This document shows positions 26,593-35,693 of a DNA stretch of 64,000 nt, one piece after another. The DNA comes from G963677085 sp963677085 (GTDB taxonomy: Bacteria; Planctomycetota; Planctomycetia; Pirellulales; Thermoguttaceae): assembly GCA_963677085.2 (NCBI GenBank), contig CAXXFH010000004.1, positions 806,001 through 870,000 on the forward strand, in the 5' to 3' direction. The position numbers and the translations under genes were made by a program. The notes under the pieces were generated by a model. It was not told the DNA's origin. It worked only from the letters and a program-made list of their open reading frames with translations, and did no database searches. Each line of letters begins with the position of its first letter. Within the stretch, counting starts at the first letter, position 1.

Positions 26593-27468
26593 TCAGGTGC
26601 GATGACGGTAGCTCCAGAACAACACACCTCCAAGGCCCAGCACAAGCAAGATGGCCGTCGACGGTTCTGGCACGACGTAAAGTTCCTGTAAGATTCCTTC
26701 GATCTCCGTGTCGCTCAGTGCCGTGTTGTAGAAGCGAGCGCTGTCGATATTGCCGGCGAACGGATCAGTGCCACCGATATTCGAGACGCCATCGAGACCG
26801 ATACGGAGGTTGCTGAAATCGCCGACGGTAAAACTGGGAGTCGTAGTCAACGCAACCGCGCCGAGTGTATCCGAGGGCTGTTGGATAAATGCGTCGAAGG
26901 TGTTGGTCAGGCGGTCAAATCGCAGGGCAACAAAATACCACTGCCCCGTCATAAAGGTGCCTGCGGCCGAATCGTTTCCGCTGGTGGTTTCGTTCACCGG
27001 ATCTCTCACGCCCAGTGTAAGCCGTTGCCGTTCAGGGAAGATCGGGTGATCGGGATCGTCATAGTCGCGATCGACTCGCCACTGAAAACGAAACCAATTG
27101 CTCGCAAGAATCGTCTGATGTCCCGTATCCAGCAGTGCGTCGTCTCGATAAACCAATGCCGTGAAAGTAAAATCGCTGCCGGCCGCAACCACGCCCTCGG
27201 GTACTTCGAGGTACTTGCTGCTACTGTATGGGTATTGCCCCACCGTAGCCCCCAAGTCGAATCGTTCACCGCTTTGTGCCGGTGCCGCCACGAAGGCCAC
27301 GCTGCCATGATCAACCAGCGAGTGGCCATTGCCCGTGTCGTCCTGCAAGCGATCCACAGAGTTTTCATGCCCGTAGGACGCAACCAACTCGGCTCGCGCC
27401 GGTAGGACCATGGCCATCGCGATCAGAGACGCTAGGGCAGTTTTCATGAGCGTTTGCGAACTTGACAT
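26593..27468 (-). CDS. PEP-CTERM protein with LamG domain
   Basis: About 291 residues starting MSSSQTLMKTALASLIAMAM (signal peptide). LamG domain with AELVASYGHENSVDRLQDD and SARFYNTALSDTEIEGIL; C-terminal VPEPSTAILLVLGLGGVLFW then a basic end. Tandem duplicate of 25586-26500. The ATG at 27468 is chosen over 27507 because the signal peptide begins there. Confidence 0.9.
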   Translation of the reverse strand: MSSSQTLMKTALASLIAMAMVLPARAELVASYGHENSVDRLQDDTGNGHSLVDHGSVAFVAAPAQSGERFDLGATVGQYPYSSSKYLEVPEGVVAAGSDFTFTALVYRDDALLDTGHQTILASNWFRFQWRVDRDYDDPDHPIFPERQRLTLGVRDPVNETTSGNDSAAGTFMTGQWYFVALRFDRLTNTFDAFIQQPSDTLGAVALTTTPSFTVGDFSNLRIGLDGVSNIGGTDPFAGNIDSARFYNTALSDTEIEGILQELYVVPEPSTAILLVLGLGGVLFWSYRHRT

Positions 27469-27546
27469 TTTCGGATTTCCTAATAGGAGCAAAGGCTCGA
27501 TGGCCATTCCGGCCTTTTGGGGAACACTCTCGGGAATCTTGCCAAG

Positions 27547-28365
27547 TTATACACGACGAGTTTTCCACCACACCATCGCAAGCCCTGCCAGGGTGGCCAA
27601 CAGCAGCGTTCCCGGCTCGGGCACGGTCAGCGGGGTCTTGCTTCCATCGGCCAGTTTGGCCACGTCGTCGGCCGTAAGTGTGCTGTCCCAAATGGCCACG
27701 TCGTCGACCCAGCCTTCGAGGTATTCGTTGTTGGCACCCAGGGCAATGCGGAGTTCCGTGGTATTGCCGAAGCCATCGCCGTGAAGGTACGTTCCGTCGA
27801 GGGTTAGTTCGCCATCAAAATACGTTTTGATGCTGCCGCTGTCCAACACGAAAGCCAAGTGGTGCCAATCTCCATCCGTCGCGGTGGAAAACCCGGTGAA
27901 ACATTGGTTGTTTCCGTTTTCCTTTCCGTCGCCATTATATGTTCCGGTTATCGTATCGATACGAAGTTGCACCGCGCTCGTAGTATCGGAACGTTGGAGC
28001 ATCCACCCTTCGGTTTGTCCCTTGGACAACAGACGCGACCAAGCGTTGTCGTTCGGGTCGGAGGTATCCTGCTTCACCCACATCGACACAGAAATCACGT
28101 CGTCGAGGAAAAGCGAGGAAGAATGGGCCACAGCGATGTAGTCGCCCGAGCCGTCGAGATAGGCGGCCTGCGTCGAGTGGGACAGGCCCGACGGCTTCTC
28201 CGTGGCGGTGTAACTCGTCTCGCCATACGCGGTGCCGTCGTTTCCCTGGGCCGACGAATCGGTCGCGTCGCCGTCCAACGCCCAATAACCGACCAGTTCG
28301 GCCTTTGCGGCATGAAGTGGCAGAAGCACAATGGCCAAAATCACCAAAGCCGTTATACGTTTCAT
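27547..28365 (-). CDS. PEP-CTERM protein with LamG domain
   Basis: About 272 residues: signal peptide (MKRITALVILAIVLLPLHAA), LamG domain starting AELVGYWALDGDATDSSAQG with DGDWHHLAFVLDSG and WVDDVAIWDSTL, then VPEPGTLLLATLAGLAMVWW and KTRRV. The opening VGYWALDGD is shared with 28397-29449 and 50284-51153. Part of the same minus-strand array. Confidence 0.9.
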   Translation of the reverse strand: MKRITALVILAIVLLPLHAAKAELVGYWALDGDATDSSAQGNDGTAYGETSYTATEKPSGLSHSTQAAYLDGSGDYIAVAHSSSLFLDDVISVSMWVKQDTSDPNDNAWSRLLSKGQTEGWMLQRSDTTSAVQLRIDTITGTYNGDGKENGNNQCFTGFSTATDGDWHHLAFVLDSGSIKTYFDGELTLDGTYLHGDGFGNTTELRIALGANNEYLEGWVDDVAIWDSTLTADDVAKLADGSKTPLTVPEPGTLLLATLAGLAMVWWKTRRV

Positions 28366-28396
28366 CATTACGTCCTTAAAACGAGAAAGCATTAAA

Positions 28397-29449
28397 TCAG
28401 TCGATGGTTATTGAATTATTGCGGTTGCGCCGGCGGCTCCATGCCAAACCGGTAAGAAGTCCTGCGCCAAGCAATACAAACGTTCCCGGCTCCGGCACGG
28501 TCGTCACGCCCGAGCTTTCATCGAGCTGCAACACGTAACCGCCGTCGACGGCCGTCAGGTCGCCGGCGTTGCCCGTGAGTCCTGCGACATAGAACCAAGC
28601 GGTACCGTCAACCGTCGTCGAGCCGCTGCCCGACTTGTGCAACTCGATCAACTGGTCGGCCTCGCCGGCGTCGTAACCAAGGCCCAACTCGACGGCCACG
28701 TTGTGGAGGCCCTTGGCCTGACCCTCGGTCAAAACGCTGGTGTCCCAGATGGCGACATCGTCCAACAAGCCCGACATCCAATCGCCACCACTCGCCCCGT
28801 TACGACCGAAGGTCATGGCGTTGGTGTTCGCGAAGCCGTCTCCCGGTGTGTAAGAAAACCCATAGCCGGTGCCGTCGAAGTAGTACACGCCGCTACCGCT
28901 GGAAAGTGTGACGAGGACATGGTGCCAGTCGCCGTCGAATACGGTCAGAGCGTCGTCGTTGCCGGGGCGTGTTTGGTTTTTGTAGGATTCATCTGCATCC
29001 GCGGTATCGATGCGAATCCGCATTTCCTCGCCGGTATTTCCGGTTTCGGGATGGCGTTGGAACGCCCACCCGCCCGTTTCGTTCGGCTTGGCCAGCGGCC
29101 GGGTGAAGCTGGTGGCTGGCAGGAGCGAGGCGTCGGACTTCAACCAGTAAGAAATCGTCATGTTGTCGCCGATCGCCAGGGCGTCGGTGTGCGGCACGAG
29201 CACGTATTGCTGTTGGGTGGTGAGGTTGTCCAGCGAAAGCGCTTGGCCGCCGAACGCGGCGGCCGTATCGGCACTGCTGGTCGTGGCACCTCCTTCAAGC
29301 GAGCCGTTGTTCGTTCCGGCCGAGTCGCTCGCGGTCCCGTCGTCGAAGCTCCAGTGCCCTACGATTTCCGCCCGGGCGGTGGCAAGCGATACAACACTCA
29401 GCGTGGCGACGGCAGTTGCCAAAACTGCAAAATGCCTTAGTTTTTTCAT
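28397..29449 (-). CDS. PEP-CTERM protein with LamG domain
   Basis: About 350 residues: signal peptide (MKKLRHFAVLATAVATLSVV), LamG domain (AEIVGHWSFDDGTASDSAG, FDGDWHHVLVTLSSG, LLDDVAIWDTSVL), an extra segment of about 70 residues with repeated Gly/Asp, then VPEPGTFVLLGAGLLTGLAW and a basic tail. The extra segment distinguishes it from its neighbours. ATG at 29449 starts the signal peptide. Confidence 0.9.
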   Translation of the reverse strand: MKKLRHFAVLATAVATLSVVSLATARAEIVGHWSFDDGTASDSAGTNNGSLEGGATTSSADTAAAFGGQALSLDNLTTQQQYVLVPHTDALAIGDNMTISYWLKSDASLLPATSFTRPLAKPNETGGWAFQRHPETGNTGEEMRIRIDTADADESYKNQTRPGNDDALTVFDGDWHHVLVTLSSGSGVYYFDGTGYGFSYTPGDGFANTNAMTFGRNGASGGDWMSGLLDDVAIWDTSVLTEGQAKGLHNVAVELGLGYDAGEADQLIELHKSGSGSTTVDGTAWFYVAGLTGNAGDLTAVDGGYVLQLDESSGVTTVPEPGTFVLLGAGLLTGLAWSRRRNRNNSITID

Positions 29450-29559
29450 CAAAGGGTTTCCTTGTATTGCATTGCTTCGTCGCAGCCCTATTGGGCGTTC
29501 CGTCTTTCCGCGAGCAAACTCTTGCCGAAGCGTCGGCGGTATGCCTGGGCGGCTAAGCT

Positions 29560-30321
29560 TCAACTCCTGCTGCTACGACGTCGCCGGCCCGACCACGCCA
29601 GGGCCGCCAGCAAGCCAGCTCCGAACAACACAAATGTCCCCGGCTCGGGAACGCTGGCGATCACCACGTTGTCGAGATTCGAACGCCGTGTTCCCGCGTC
29701 AGGGTTCTCGCGATTGTGGAACACAATGTAATCGTAAGTCGTATCGGTGGTGCAGGTGGCAGTGGCCATGGCCCAACTGGTCGCATCGCCGACCTCCACC
29801 ATTTTGAAATAAAGGTTCTCGCCGTCGTCCTGGATGATGAAATTGAACGAGTCGCCAGCGGCAAATTTCAAGTTGGACTTGTCGATAAGCAAATTCTGCA
29901 CGCCGACGTTTCGCGAATTGATGGCAAAGGAATTGTCGTGACACTGGTACCTGAATTCCACGCCCGTCTGGGTCTCACCGTACTGCTCCGTGGGTACAGC
30001 GTCGCTTCGGGTAAGAATCTGAAGCATGTCGTCGCCGCCGGGAAACGTCCACGTGCCGGTGATCTGCAGCGTGTCGTAGTCGAGCGGATCGAACTGCTGC
30101 TGCGTAATCAGGTATCCGCGTCCGGTCAGTTCAATCCGCTGGTTGACTTCCTCGACCTTTACGCCGGTGCGTTTCGACAATGCGGTCACGTCCGTCTGCC
30201 ATTTTGCCGTGTCAAGCACGTTGTCGTTGAAGTCGTCCTGCAGCAGGATCTCGGCCTGGACCGTGGCAGTCGCTGCCGCCATCGCCAGCAGGGCAAGCGG
30301 GCCTCGGAAAAGGATTTTCAT
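29560..30321 (-). CDS. PEP-CTERM protein with concanavalin-like domain
   Basis: About 253 residues: signal peptide (MKILFRGPLALLAMAAATAT), a beta-rich domain with EILLQDDFNDNVLDTAKWQ and GVEFRYQCHDNSFAINSRN that resembles laminin-G/GH16-type jelly rolls more loosely than its neighbours, then VPEPGTFVLFGAGLLAALAW and an Arg/Ser tail. First structural gene after the FecR-LamG gene. ATG at 30321 starts the signal peptide; the open frame further upstream overlaps the FecR gene and is not used. Confidence 0.88.
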   Translation of the reverse strand: MKILFRGPLALLAMAAATATVQAEILLQDDFNDNVLDTAKWQTDVTALSKRTGVKVEEVNQRIELTGRGYLITQQQFDPLDYDTLQITGTWTFPGGDDMLQILTRSDAVPTEQYGETQTGVEFRYQCHDNSFAINSRNVGVQNLLIDKSNLKFAAGDSFNFIIQDDGENLYFKMVEVGDATSWAMATATCTTDTTYDYIVFHNRENPDAGTRRSNLDNVVIASVPEPGTFVLFGAGLLAALAWSGRRRRSSRS

Positions 30322-30407
30322 GGCATCATTCCTTCTGTGAAAAAAACCGTGGTTCTTTCGCGCTCTTGATTTGTTCGTTGTGCTCGACGCGACCAGTGGT
30401 CGCGTTT

Positions 30408-32201
30408 TTATGGTTGGGCGTGGTTTTCGTTTTCTTCGTTTGTGGCGTCGGTGTTTGTTGCATCGGCGGCCGGTTTGACGATGGCTGCTCCGCTGGCAAG
30501 CCGCAGAATTTCTTTGCGGGACAAGGCGCCGCGGAAGAGGATTACCTCGTCGATCAAGCCGTGATAGCCTCGTGTGCCGTCGTTTTGGACACCGAATTGC
30601 AGCCCTGCCTCGTTCTGCTCGAATCCGGCGCCGTGCTCGTAACCTTCGTGCTCGAAAAGTGTGACCCCGTCGAAAAAGGTCGCCACTTGTCCGCCGCGGA
30701 TGACAACTGCCACATGGTGCCAACGACCGTCCAACGCGTCGCCAATCGATCGCGTCGCGTTTGTCTGTAGGTTCGTATCGATCCGGACACTGAGCCCCGG
30801 TGTATCAGAGTTGGTTTGCAGTTCCCAACCGACCCCGCCTTCTTTGCGTTTGGCCACGGGCCGCGTGAAACCGTCGGTCTGCTCGGCCGCGATTCCCTTC
30901 ATCCAGAAGGCCACCGTCACGGCGTGCGTACAGACGAGCGTTGGGCTGTGGGGGATTTTTACGTAGCCGTCGCTCCCTTGCAGCCGCAGGGCACGCCCTC
31001 CACCGACCCAGCCCGGCACATCGCTGCTGAAGCTGACTTGCCCGACGGGCGTGCCGTCGTTGTGGTTCTGAGAGCCATCGGCCAGGGTTTCGTCATCGAA
31101 ACTCCAGTAGCCTGCCACGTCCGGTTGCTGGACAAACTCGGCATAGCTGGCCTGCCACTTACCGTGTTGCTCTTCGCTATGGGGAACCGGCTTGGCTTTC
31201 CAGGGCAAGGTGCGGACAAACCGCTTGGGGTCGACCGCGGCGGCATCGGCAATCAGTCGGCCCGGCTCACACCGCAAGGCCTCGCCGCCCTGCAACACAA
31301 TCGCGCCGTCGGGCCCTGGCTGCGAGTCTTCGTTATTCACGGAAGCCTCGACCACGCCGTCGAAGACATAGACCTCGGCCATCTTCTGCGACCCGTCCAC
31401 TTCCACGCCAAACTCGGTGCCCAGGTCGACCAACGTGAGCAGAGGAGTTTCAAGCTTGAAGCCAATCGACTTCTCCGGCACACGGGCCACGAGCCGTCCC
31501 AATTGCAGCTTGCCGCCGTTGTCGGACGTTAGCGTGAACGTGGCCGGCCCCTCCACGGTAACCTTCGTTCCCCGGTCTAGGACGATTTCCACGAGCCCCT
31601 CGGCCAACTGCAATTGCTCGTTCACGGCAAGCAATTGTCCAACGCTTGGTGCCGAGTCTGGATCTTGCCATTTCGCATCGAGCTGCCGCGACAGATGGGC
31701 GACGAACGCCGGCGTTTGCGTCGCTTCGATGGCCATCTGCCGATAGGCCGACACACGCAACATGGCCAGCACCCCCAGTACGGCCACGACAACCAGAGTG
31801 GCCACTGAAAATGCGAAACGGGTTTCTCGGCTGAATGCCTTCCAAGCGAAACGGCGATGAGGTTTCGGCCAGCCACCCTTCGATCGCGGTCTTGCCGCCT
31901 CGCTCTCGGCAGCAACATCCTCAACCTCCTCGGTAGCGACTTCCTCGGTAGTGGCTAGCGACTGCTCCAACCGCTGCTGCCGCTCGATCTGCCGACAGAC
32001 CTCCTGAAACGCTCGGTCGGCAACCACGTTGATCCGCACGTGCGACAGCGTGTGAAAATAGAGGAGGTAGTATTGCCGCGATTCTTCGTCGCCGCGCAAA
32101 ATGTTTTCCAACTCGCGCGATTGTTCCGCGGTAATCGTGTCGTCGCACGCGGCGTCGACCAGATCGCGGACTCTCGTAGGCACGCGAGGTGAAGATTTCA
32201 T
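30408..32201 (-). CDS. FecR-domain membrane protein fused to LamG
   Basis: 597 residues. Order: cytoplasmic N-terminus with a short helical, zinc-less anti-sigma-like region (residues 1-75), basic patch, one membrane helix (about 128-150), a FecR-type domain (about 175-300, VEIVLDRGTKVTVEGPATF, LVDLGTEFGVEVD, VYVFDGVVEASV), and a C-terminal LamG domain (about 365-570, VAGYWSFDDETL, GRWHHVAVVIRGG, LIDEVILFRGALS). FecR proteins relay an envelope signal to a partner sigma factor. Its start overlaps the sigma gene stop by ATGA, suggesting coupled translation and a working pair. Confidence 0.9.
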   Translation of the reverse strand: MKSSPRVPTRVRDLVDAACDDTITAEQSRELENILRGDEESRQYYLLYFHTLSHVRINVVADRAFQEVCRQIERQQRLEQSLATTEEVATEEVEDVAAESEAARPRSKGGWPKPHRRFAWKAFSRETRFAFSVATLVVVAVLGVLAMLRVSAYRQMAIEATQTPAFVAHLSRQLDAKWQDPDSAPSVGQLLAVNEQLQLAEGLVEIVLDRGTKVTVEGPATFTLTSDNGGKLQLGRLVARVPEKSIGFKLETPLLTLVDLGTEFGVEVDGSQKMAEVYVFDGVVEASVNNEDSQPGPDGAIVLQGGEALRCEPGRLIADAAAVDPKRFVRTLPWKAKPVPHSEEQHGKWQASYAEFVQQPDVAGYWSFDDETLADGSQNHNDGTPVGQVSFSSDVPGWVGGGRALRLQGSDGYVKIPHSPTLVCTHAVTVAFWMKGIAAEQTDGFTRPVAKRKEGGVGWELQTNSDTPGLSVRIDTNLQTNATRSIGDALDGRWHHVAVVIRGGQVATFFDGVTLFEHEGYEHGAGFEQNEAGLQFGVQNDGTRGYHGLIDEVILFRGALSRKEILRLASGAAIVKPAADATNTDATNEENENHAQP

Positions 32202-32731
32202 ACCAGACCGTCCGTTGCAACATTGCGGTTCACGCAGGAAAACAGCACGCGGCGAATCCGCCGCAACGATTCGTAAACGCTGCCGGCCGTGCGGTCGATC
32301 CGCTCGGCCACCTGCTTAATGCTTTCCGTGCCGCCGTAGCACAATTCGACCAATTGCCGATCTTTCTCGGGCAGCTTCTGTACGCAGTCGACCAGGGCCT
32401 GCGACCTCGCATCGAGCAATTCCGACTGGTCTGCCTGCATCTCACACAGTTGGGTGATGAACTCCATGCTGAAGAAGTGCCGATCGCGACTCTTACGCCG
32501 CATGAAATTGAGGACCTTGAATTGAGCCGTCGTGCAGGCCCAGGCCACGAAATCGGTGCCCGGCTCGAACTGCTCGAATTTTTCCCACAACACCAGGCAC
32601 GTCTCCTGGAACAAGTCTTCCGCATCCGCCGTGGTATGCACGAGCGAGTAGATGAAGCTGAAGATCTGGTCCTTGTGGCGCGCCACCAGCCGCGTGTACT
32701 CACTGCCGAGTTTGCCTTTGATTTCGTTCAT
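32198..32731 (-). CDS. ECF-type RNA polymerase sigma factor
   Basis: About 177 residues, starting MNEIKGKLGSEYTRLV. Region 2 (FSFIYSLVHTTADAEDLFQETCLVLWEKFEQF) and region 4 (LPEKDRQLVELCYGG, QVAERIDRTAGSVYESLRRIR) are clear, with the usual linker. It belongs to the planctomycete/Verrucomicrobia-type ECF group that is paired with FecR proteins. The stop overlaps the FecR start. Together they probably control the PEP-CTERM genes downstream, which is inference. ATG at 32731 is preferred over 32797. Confidence 0.92.
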   Translation of the reverse strand: MNEIKGKLGSEYTRLVARHKDQIFSFIYSLVHTTADAEDLFQETCLVLWEKFEQFEPGTDFVAWACTTAQFKVLNFMRRKSRDRHFFSMEFITQLCEMQADQSELLDARSQALVDCVQKLPEKDRQLVELCYGGTESIKQVAERIDRTAGSVYESLRRIRRVLFSCVNRNVATDGLV

Positions 32732-33289
32732 CGCTGGAGAGATCCCGTCGATAACCGGAACTCGAACGTGAGACTTTCGATAGGGCGCAGCCCGCACGAC
32801 CGCGGCGCACAGCTAGCCTGCCCCACTATTTAATGTTCTCCGCTGCGAGAACCTCAGTGGAATTCTTGGATTTGTCGTATCAGTCGCCACGACTTATCGC
32901 GCAAGACACTACTGGCAAGAGAGTTACGGTGGCTTGCCGGTAGTCGACCAGACCCCGAGAGATTGTGGGGGGAAATGTTTCCGGTGGCCGAGAGGTGACT
33001 GCCCCGATACCAACTACCCTTGGTATTAATCAATTGTCACTCGACCCCGAAGGGGATGTCAAGAAAATCCCTGGCAGAAAGTACGCGAAGGGCCTGGGAT
33101 GGGTGGTGGGTAGTTTGTTGTGGGGGCGACCAAGGGGAGGGAGGCGGGCGATTCAAGAATTGAGGTTTGGTGCTTCATTGGGCATTCGGCATGGATCATT
33201 TCCGTCTGCCGCTTGCCGCATGCCCACGCAAACGTGACCATGACACCCGCTGTAAATTTTTCACCCAGGAGTGGGGGCCGCGCCCTGAC
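32732..33289. other. Intergenic region between sigma and tlpA-like genes
   Basis: 558 bp without a convincing gene. It must hold the promoter of the sigma/FecR operon at its left side. I saw a short text-like tract near 33165-33200 but no named repeat family. Confidence 0.5.
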
Positions 33290-33931
33290 CTATCCTTCCT
33301 GCAGCAACTGCCGAACGTACTGCGAGATCTCGTCTTCCAGGCCGGGGCGGTAGCCGGTCCAGACGTGTCGGATGTTGCCCGACCGATCGATCAGCAGGGT
33401 CGTCGGGTAGCCGCGTTTGCCCACGGCGTTGGCGATTGCCGCCCGTGTGATACCGCCTGGGTCGGCGTAAACTGGCAAATGGATATTCTGCTGCGAGAGC
33501 AATTCTTCAGTATTTCGTTGCAGAGTCGGGAGGTCCTCGTTCCCGTTTCGGCCACACGACACGGCCAGCAATCGAAATCCGGCGTGATCCTTGAAGCTCC
33601 GTTGCAGGTCGGCCATATGGGGTAGCTCCTGCCGACACGGCGGGCACCAGGTACCCCAAAGGTTGATCAGCACCACACGACCCGTCAGATCGGCCAACGA
33701 CACGGGCGAGGCCCCACCCGCCAGCGGCTGAAGCTCCAGCTCGCTCAGTCGGGTGTCCTGCTGCCGTATCGGGCGAAACCAAATGACGACAAAGAAGCAG
33801 AGAATGATCACCGCCAAAACCGACCAGTTGCTCCAGTCGGAATGACGCTGCAACCGCTGCGCCTTCTGGAAGCGTTCGTTCTCCACGTCCGTATTCATAT
33901 CTTCATTTGCCGGATTGTCGGAATCGTTCAT
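33290..33931 (-). CDS. Membrane-anchored TlpA-like thioredoxin
   Basis: About 213 residues: acidic N-terminus, one membrane helix (residues 36-53, WSVLAVIILCFFVVIWF) and a periplasmic thioredoxin-fold domain with WCPPC (Cys96, Cys99) and the cis-Pro loop KRGYPTT. Such proteins reduce or oxidise exported thiols, for example for cytochrome c or cell-wall enzymes; the partner here is unknown. ATG at 33931 is supported by GAGAGGAG 8 nt upstream. It is divergent to dinB with about 365 bp between. Confidence 0.88.
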   Translation of the reverse strand: MNDSDNPANEDMNTDVENERFQKAQRLQRHSDWSNWSVLAVIILCFFVVIWFRPIRQQDTRLSELELQPLAGGASPVSLADLTGRVVLINLWGTWCPPCRQELPHMADLQRSFKDHAGFRLLAVSCGRNGNEDLPTLQRNTEELLSQQNIHLPVYADPGGITRAAIANAVGKRGYPTTLLIDRSGNIRHVWTGYRPGLEDEISQYVRQLLQEG

Positions 33932-34296
33932 CGCGTGACTCCTCTCGCTGTTCACCCTGCAAAAACGGGGTATATTGCATTTGAGGCGGTTGCGAAACTC
34001 GGCTTCGAGTTCGCAGATCCGCCGAACGAATGACCTCGATACCAGTTTTGAAACGGCTTCTACTCATTTCGGAGATCGTTGACTTTTTTCCAAAGACCAG
34101 CGACCAGCGGGAGCGGTTTCTCGCCTGGGTGCGGTAGCACCGTTTGGTTGGCGGCCCTGCTGCCTTGTGAGGACACGGCTCCATCTATAGTATGGGTTAC
34201 GTCCGTCGCTAGCGCCGATGCAGATCGTCTGCCTTCGTCCATCGTGTGGCCGTTCGATTCCGAAAAATCGGCAAATCCCAACCCCCGGCGGTCCCC
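33932..34296. other. Divergent promoter region with repeat B
   Basis: 365 bp between tlpA-like (-) and dinB (+). It contains repeat family B copy 1 at 34072-34165. No other gene is seen. Confidence 0.55.
34072..34165 (+). repeat. Repeat family B, copy 1
   Basis: Reads GATCGTT, then CAGCGACCAGCGGGAGCGG, GGGTGCGGTAGCACC and GTTTGGTTGGCGGCCCTGC. It aligns with 39652-39745 across 94 bp; GGGTGCGGTAGCACC is a small hairpin. Confidence 0.85.
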
Positions 34297-35478
34297 ATGA
34301 TCCTGCACGTCGATATGGACGCCTTCTACGCCTCGGTCGAGCAGCGCGATCGGCCTGAGTTGCGTGAGCGTCCGGTAATCGTCGGTGGCGATCCCGAAAG
34401 GCGCGGCGTGGTTTCGGCCGCCAGCTACACGGCCAGAAAATACGGTGTTCACAGCGCCATGCCGTCGGCCACCGCTCGGCGTCTTTGCCCGACGGGTGTC
34501 TTTCTGCCGCCTCGGATCGATTACTACGCCTCGATATCGAGAGACATTCGCGAGATTTTCGAGCGGTACACCCCGTTGGTCGAGCCGCTTTCGCTCGACG
34601 AGGCCTTTCTCGACGTGCGCGGCAGCAAAAAATTGTTCGGACCGGCCGCCGCGATCGGCCAACGCATCAAACACGAAATCCGCGAGGAACTCCGGCTCGT
34701 GGCTTCCGTGGGTGTGGCCCCCAACAAATTCCTGGCCAAGATCGCCAGCGACCTGGACAAGCCCGACGGCTTTGTCGTTGTAGAAGCGGAACAGGTTCAG
34801 CAGTTTCTCGATCCTTTGCCGGTCGGCCGACTTTGGGGTGTGGGCAAGGCCAGCAATCGCGTGCTTGAGAGCCTGGGCGTTCGAACCATCGGCCAGTTGC
34901 GGCGTTTGCCGTTGGACGTGCTACAAAGTCGGTTGGGCCAGAGCGGCGAGCATCTGTGGAACCTGGCTCACGGCCGCGACGACCGGCCGGTAGTGCCCGA
35001 CCACGAGGCGAAGTCGATTTCGCACGAAACGACCTTTGCCGTCGATATTGCCGACCGTGCGGTGCTTCGCGCGTGGTTGTTGGAGCTGACCGACCAGGTC
35101 GCGCGGCGGTTGCGTCGCCATCGGTTGCGAGGGCGCACCGTGCAACTGAAGATTCGCTTTGCCGATTTCCGAACTATTACCCGAAGTCAGACGTTGCCCG
35201 AGGCCACCGACTTGACCGATGAGTTGTGGCGCGTGGTCGTCGAACTGCTCGACACGCGATTGCCGACAGACATGCAACCGGTGCGTCTGGTAGGCATGGG
35301 CGTCTCGAGCTTCGACACCAGCGGCCAGGTACAACGTCAGTTGTTCGACGAACCGCAGCGCACGCGGCACGCCCAACTGGACGCGGTGGCCGACGCCATC
35401 CGCGACCGCTTCGGCTTGGAGGCGATCCGACGTGCCGAGGCTTTGACGAAAGATCGAAAGGAGAACGGCGTAGACTGA
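34297..35478 (+). CDS. dinB: DNA polymerase IV (Y-family)
   Basis: Translesion DNA polymerase, 393 residues. Catalytic acidic residues are visible: Asp6 and Asp8 in HVDMDAFYASVE and Asp101-Glu102 in SLDEAFLDV; the GVAPNKFLAKIASDLDKP and GVGKASNRVL motifs follow. A QRQLFDE motif near the C-terminus is a likely beta-clamp binding peptide. ATG at 34297 gives MILHVDMDAF; a longer start at 34246 would only add a non-conserved tail next to repeat B. No SOS box was identified. Confidence 0.96.
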   Translation: MILHVDMDAFYASVEQRDRPELRERPVIVGGDPERRGVVSAASYTARKYGVHSAMPSATARRLCPTGVFLPPRIDYYASISRDIREIFERYTPLVEPLSLDEAFLDVRGSKKLFGPAAAIGQRIKHEIREELRLVASVGVAPNKFLAKIASDLDKPDGFVVVEAEQVQQFLDPLPVGRLWGVGKASNRVLESLGVRTIGQLRRLPLDVLQSRLGQSGEHLWNLAHGRDDRPVVPDHEAKSISHETTFAVDIADRAVLRAWLLELTDQVARRLRRHRLRGRTVQLKIRFADFRTITRSQTLPEATDLTDELWRVVVELLDTRLPTDMQPVRLVGMGVSSFDTSGQVQRQLFDEPQRTRHAQLDAVADAIRDRFGLEAIRRAEALTKDRKENGVD

Positions 35479-35515
35479 CCTCGCAAACCGTCCACGCAGT
35501 CAAAATGTAGTTGCG

Positions 35516-35612
35516 TCAAGAGTCTAGGGACGAGAGACGCGAGACGAGAAAATGCAACGTGGAACCGACAGCACTCGTCCCTAATCCCTCGCCTCTCGTC
35601 CCTTTTGGCCTG
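35516..35612. repeat. Low-complexity GAGACGAGA/CTCGTCCC tract
   Basis: Reiterated GGGACGAGAGACGCGAGACG words and their complements (TCGTCCCTAATCCCTCGCCT) form a loose inverted arrangement. Similar text-like tracts occur elsewhere between genes. Confidence 0.5.
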
Positions 35613-35693
35613 AAACTCGAATTATCGTTTTCAGTTTGAGTCACTGCACACCGCTGAAGTCTCCATTCTTTTTGCTTCAGATCGGTCCACCGA

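Noticed and set aside
30322..30723. Long N-terminal extension of the PEP-CTERM gene at 29560
   Set aside because: It overlaps the FecR gene and is Arg-rich; a proper signal peptide starts at 30321.
32965..33237. 90-codon frame before the tlpA-like gene
   Set aside because: Composition looks intergenic and there is no good ribosome site; treated as non-coding.
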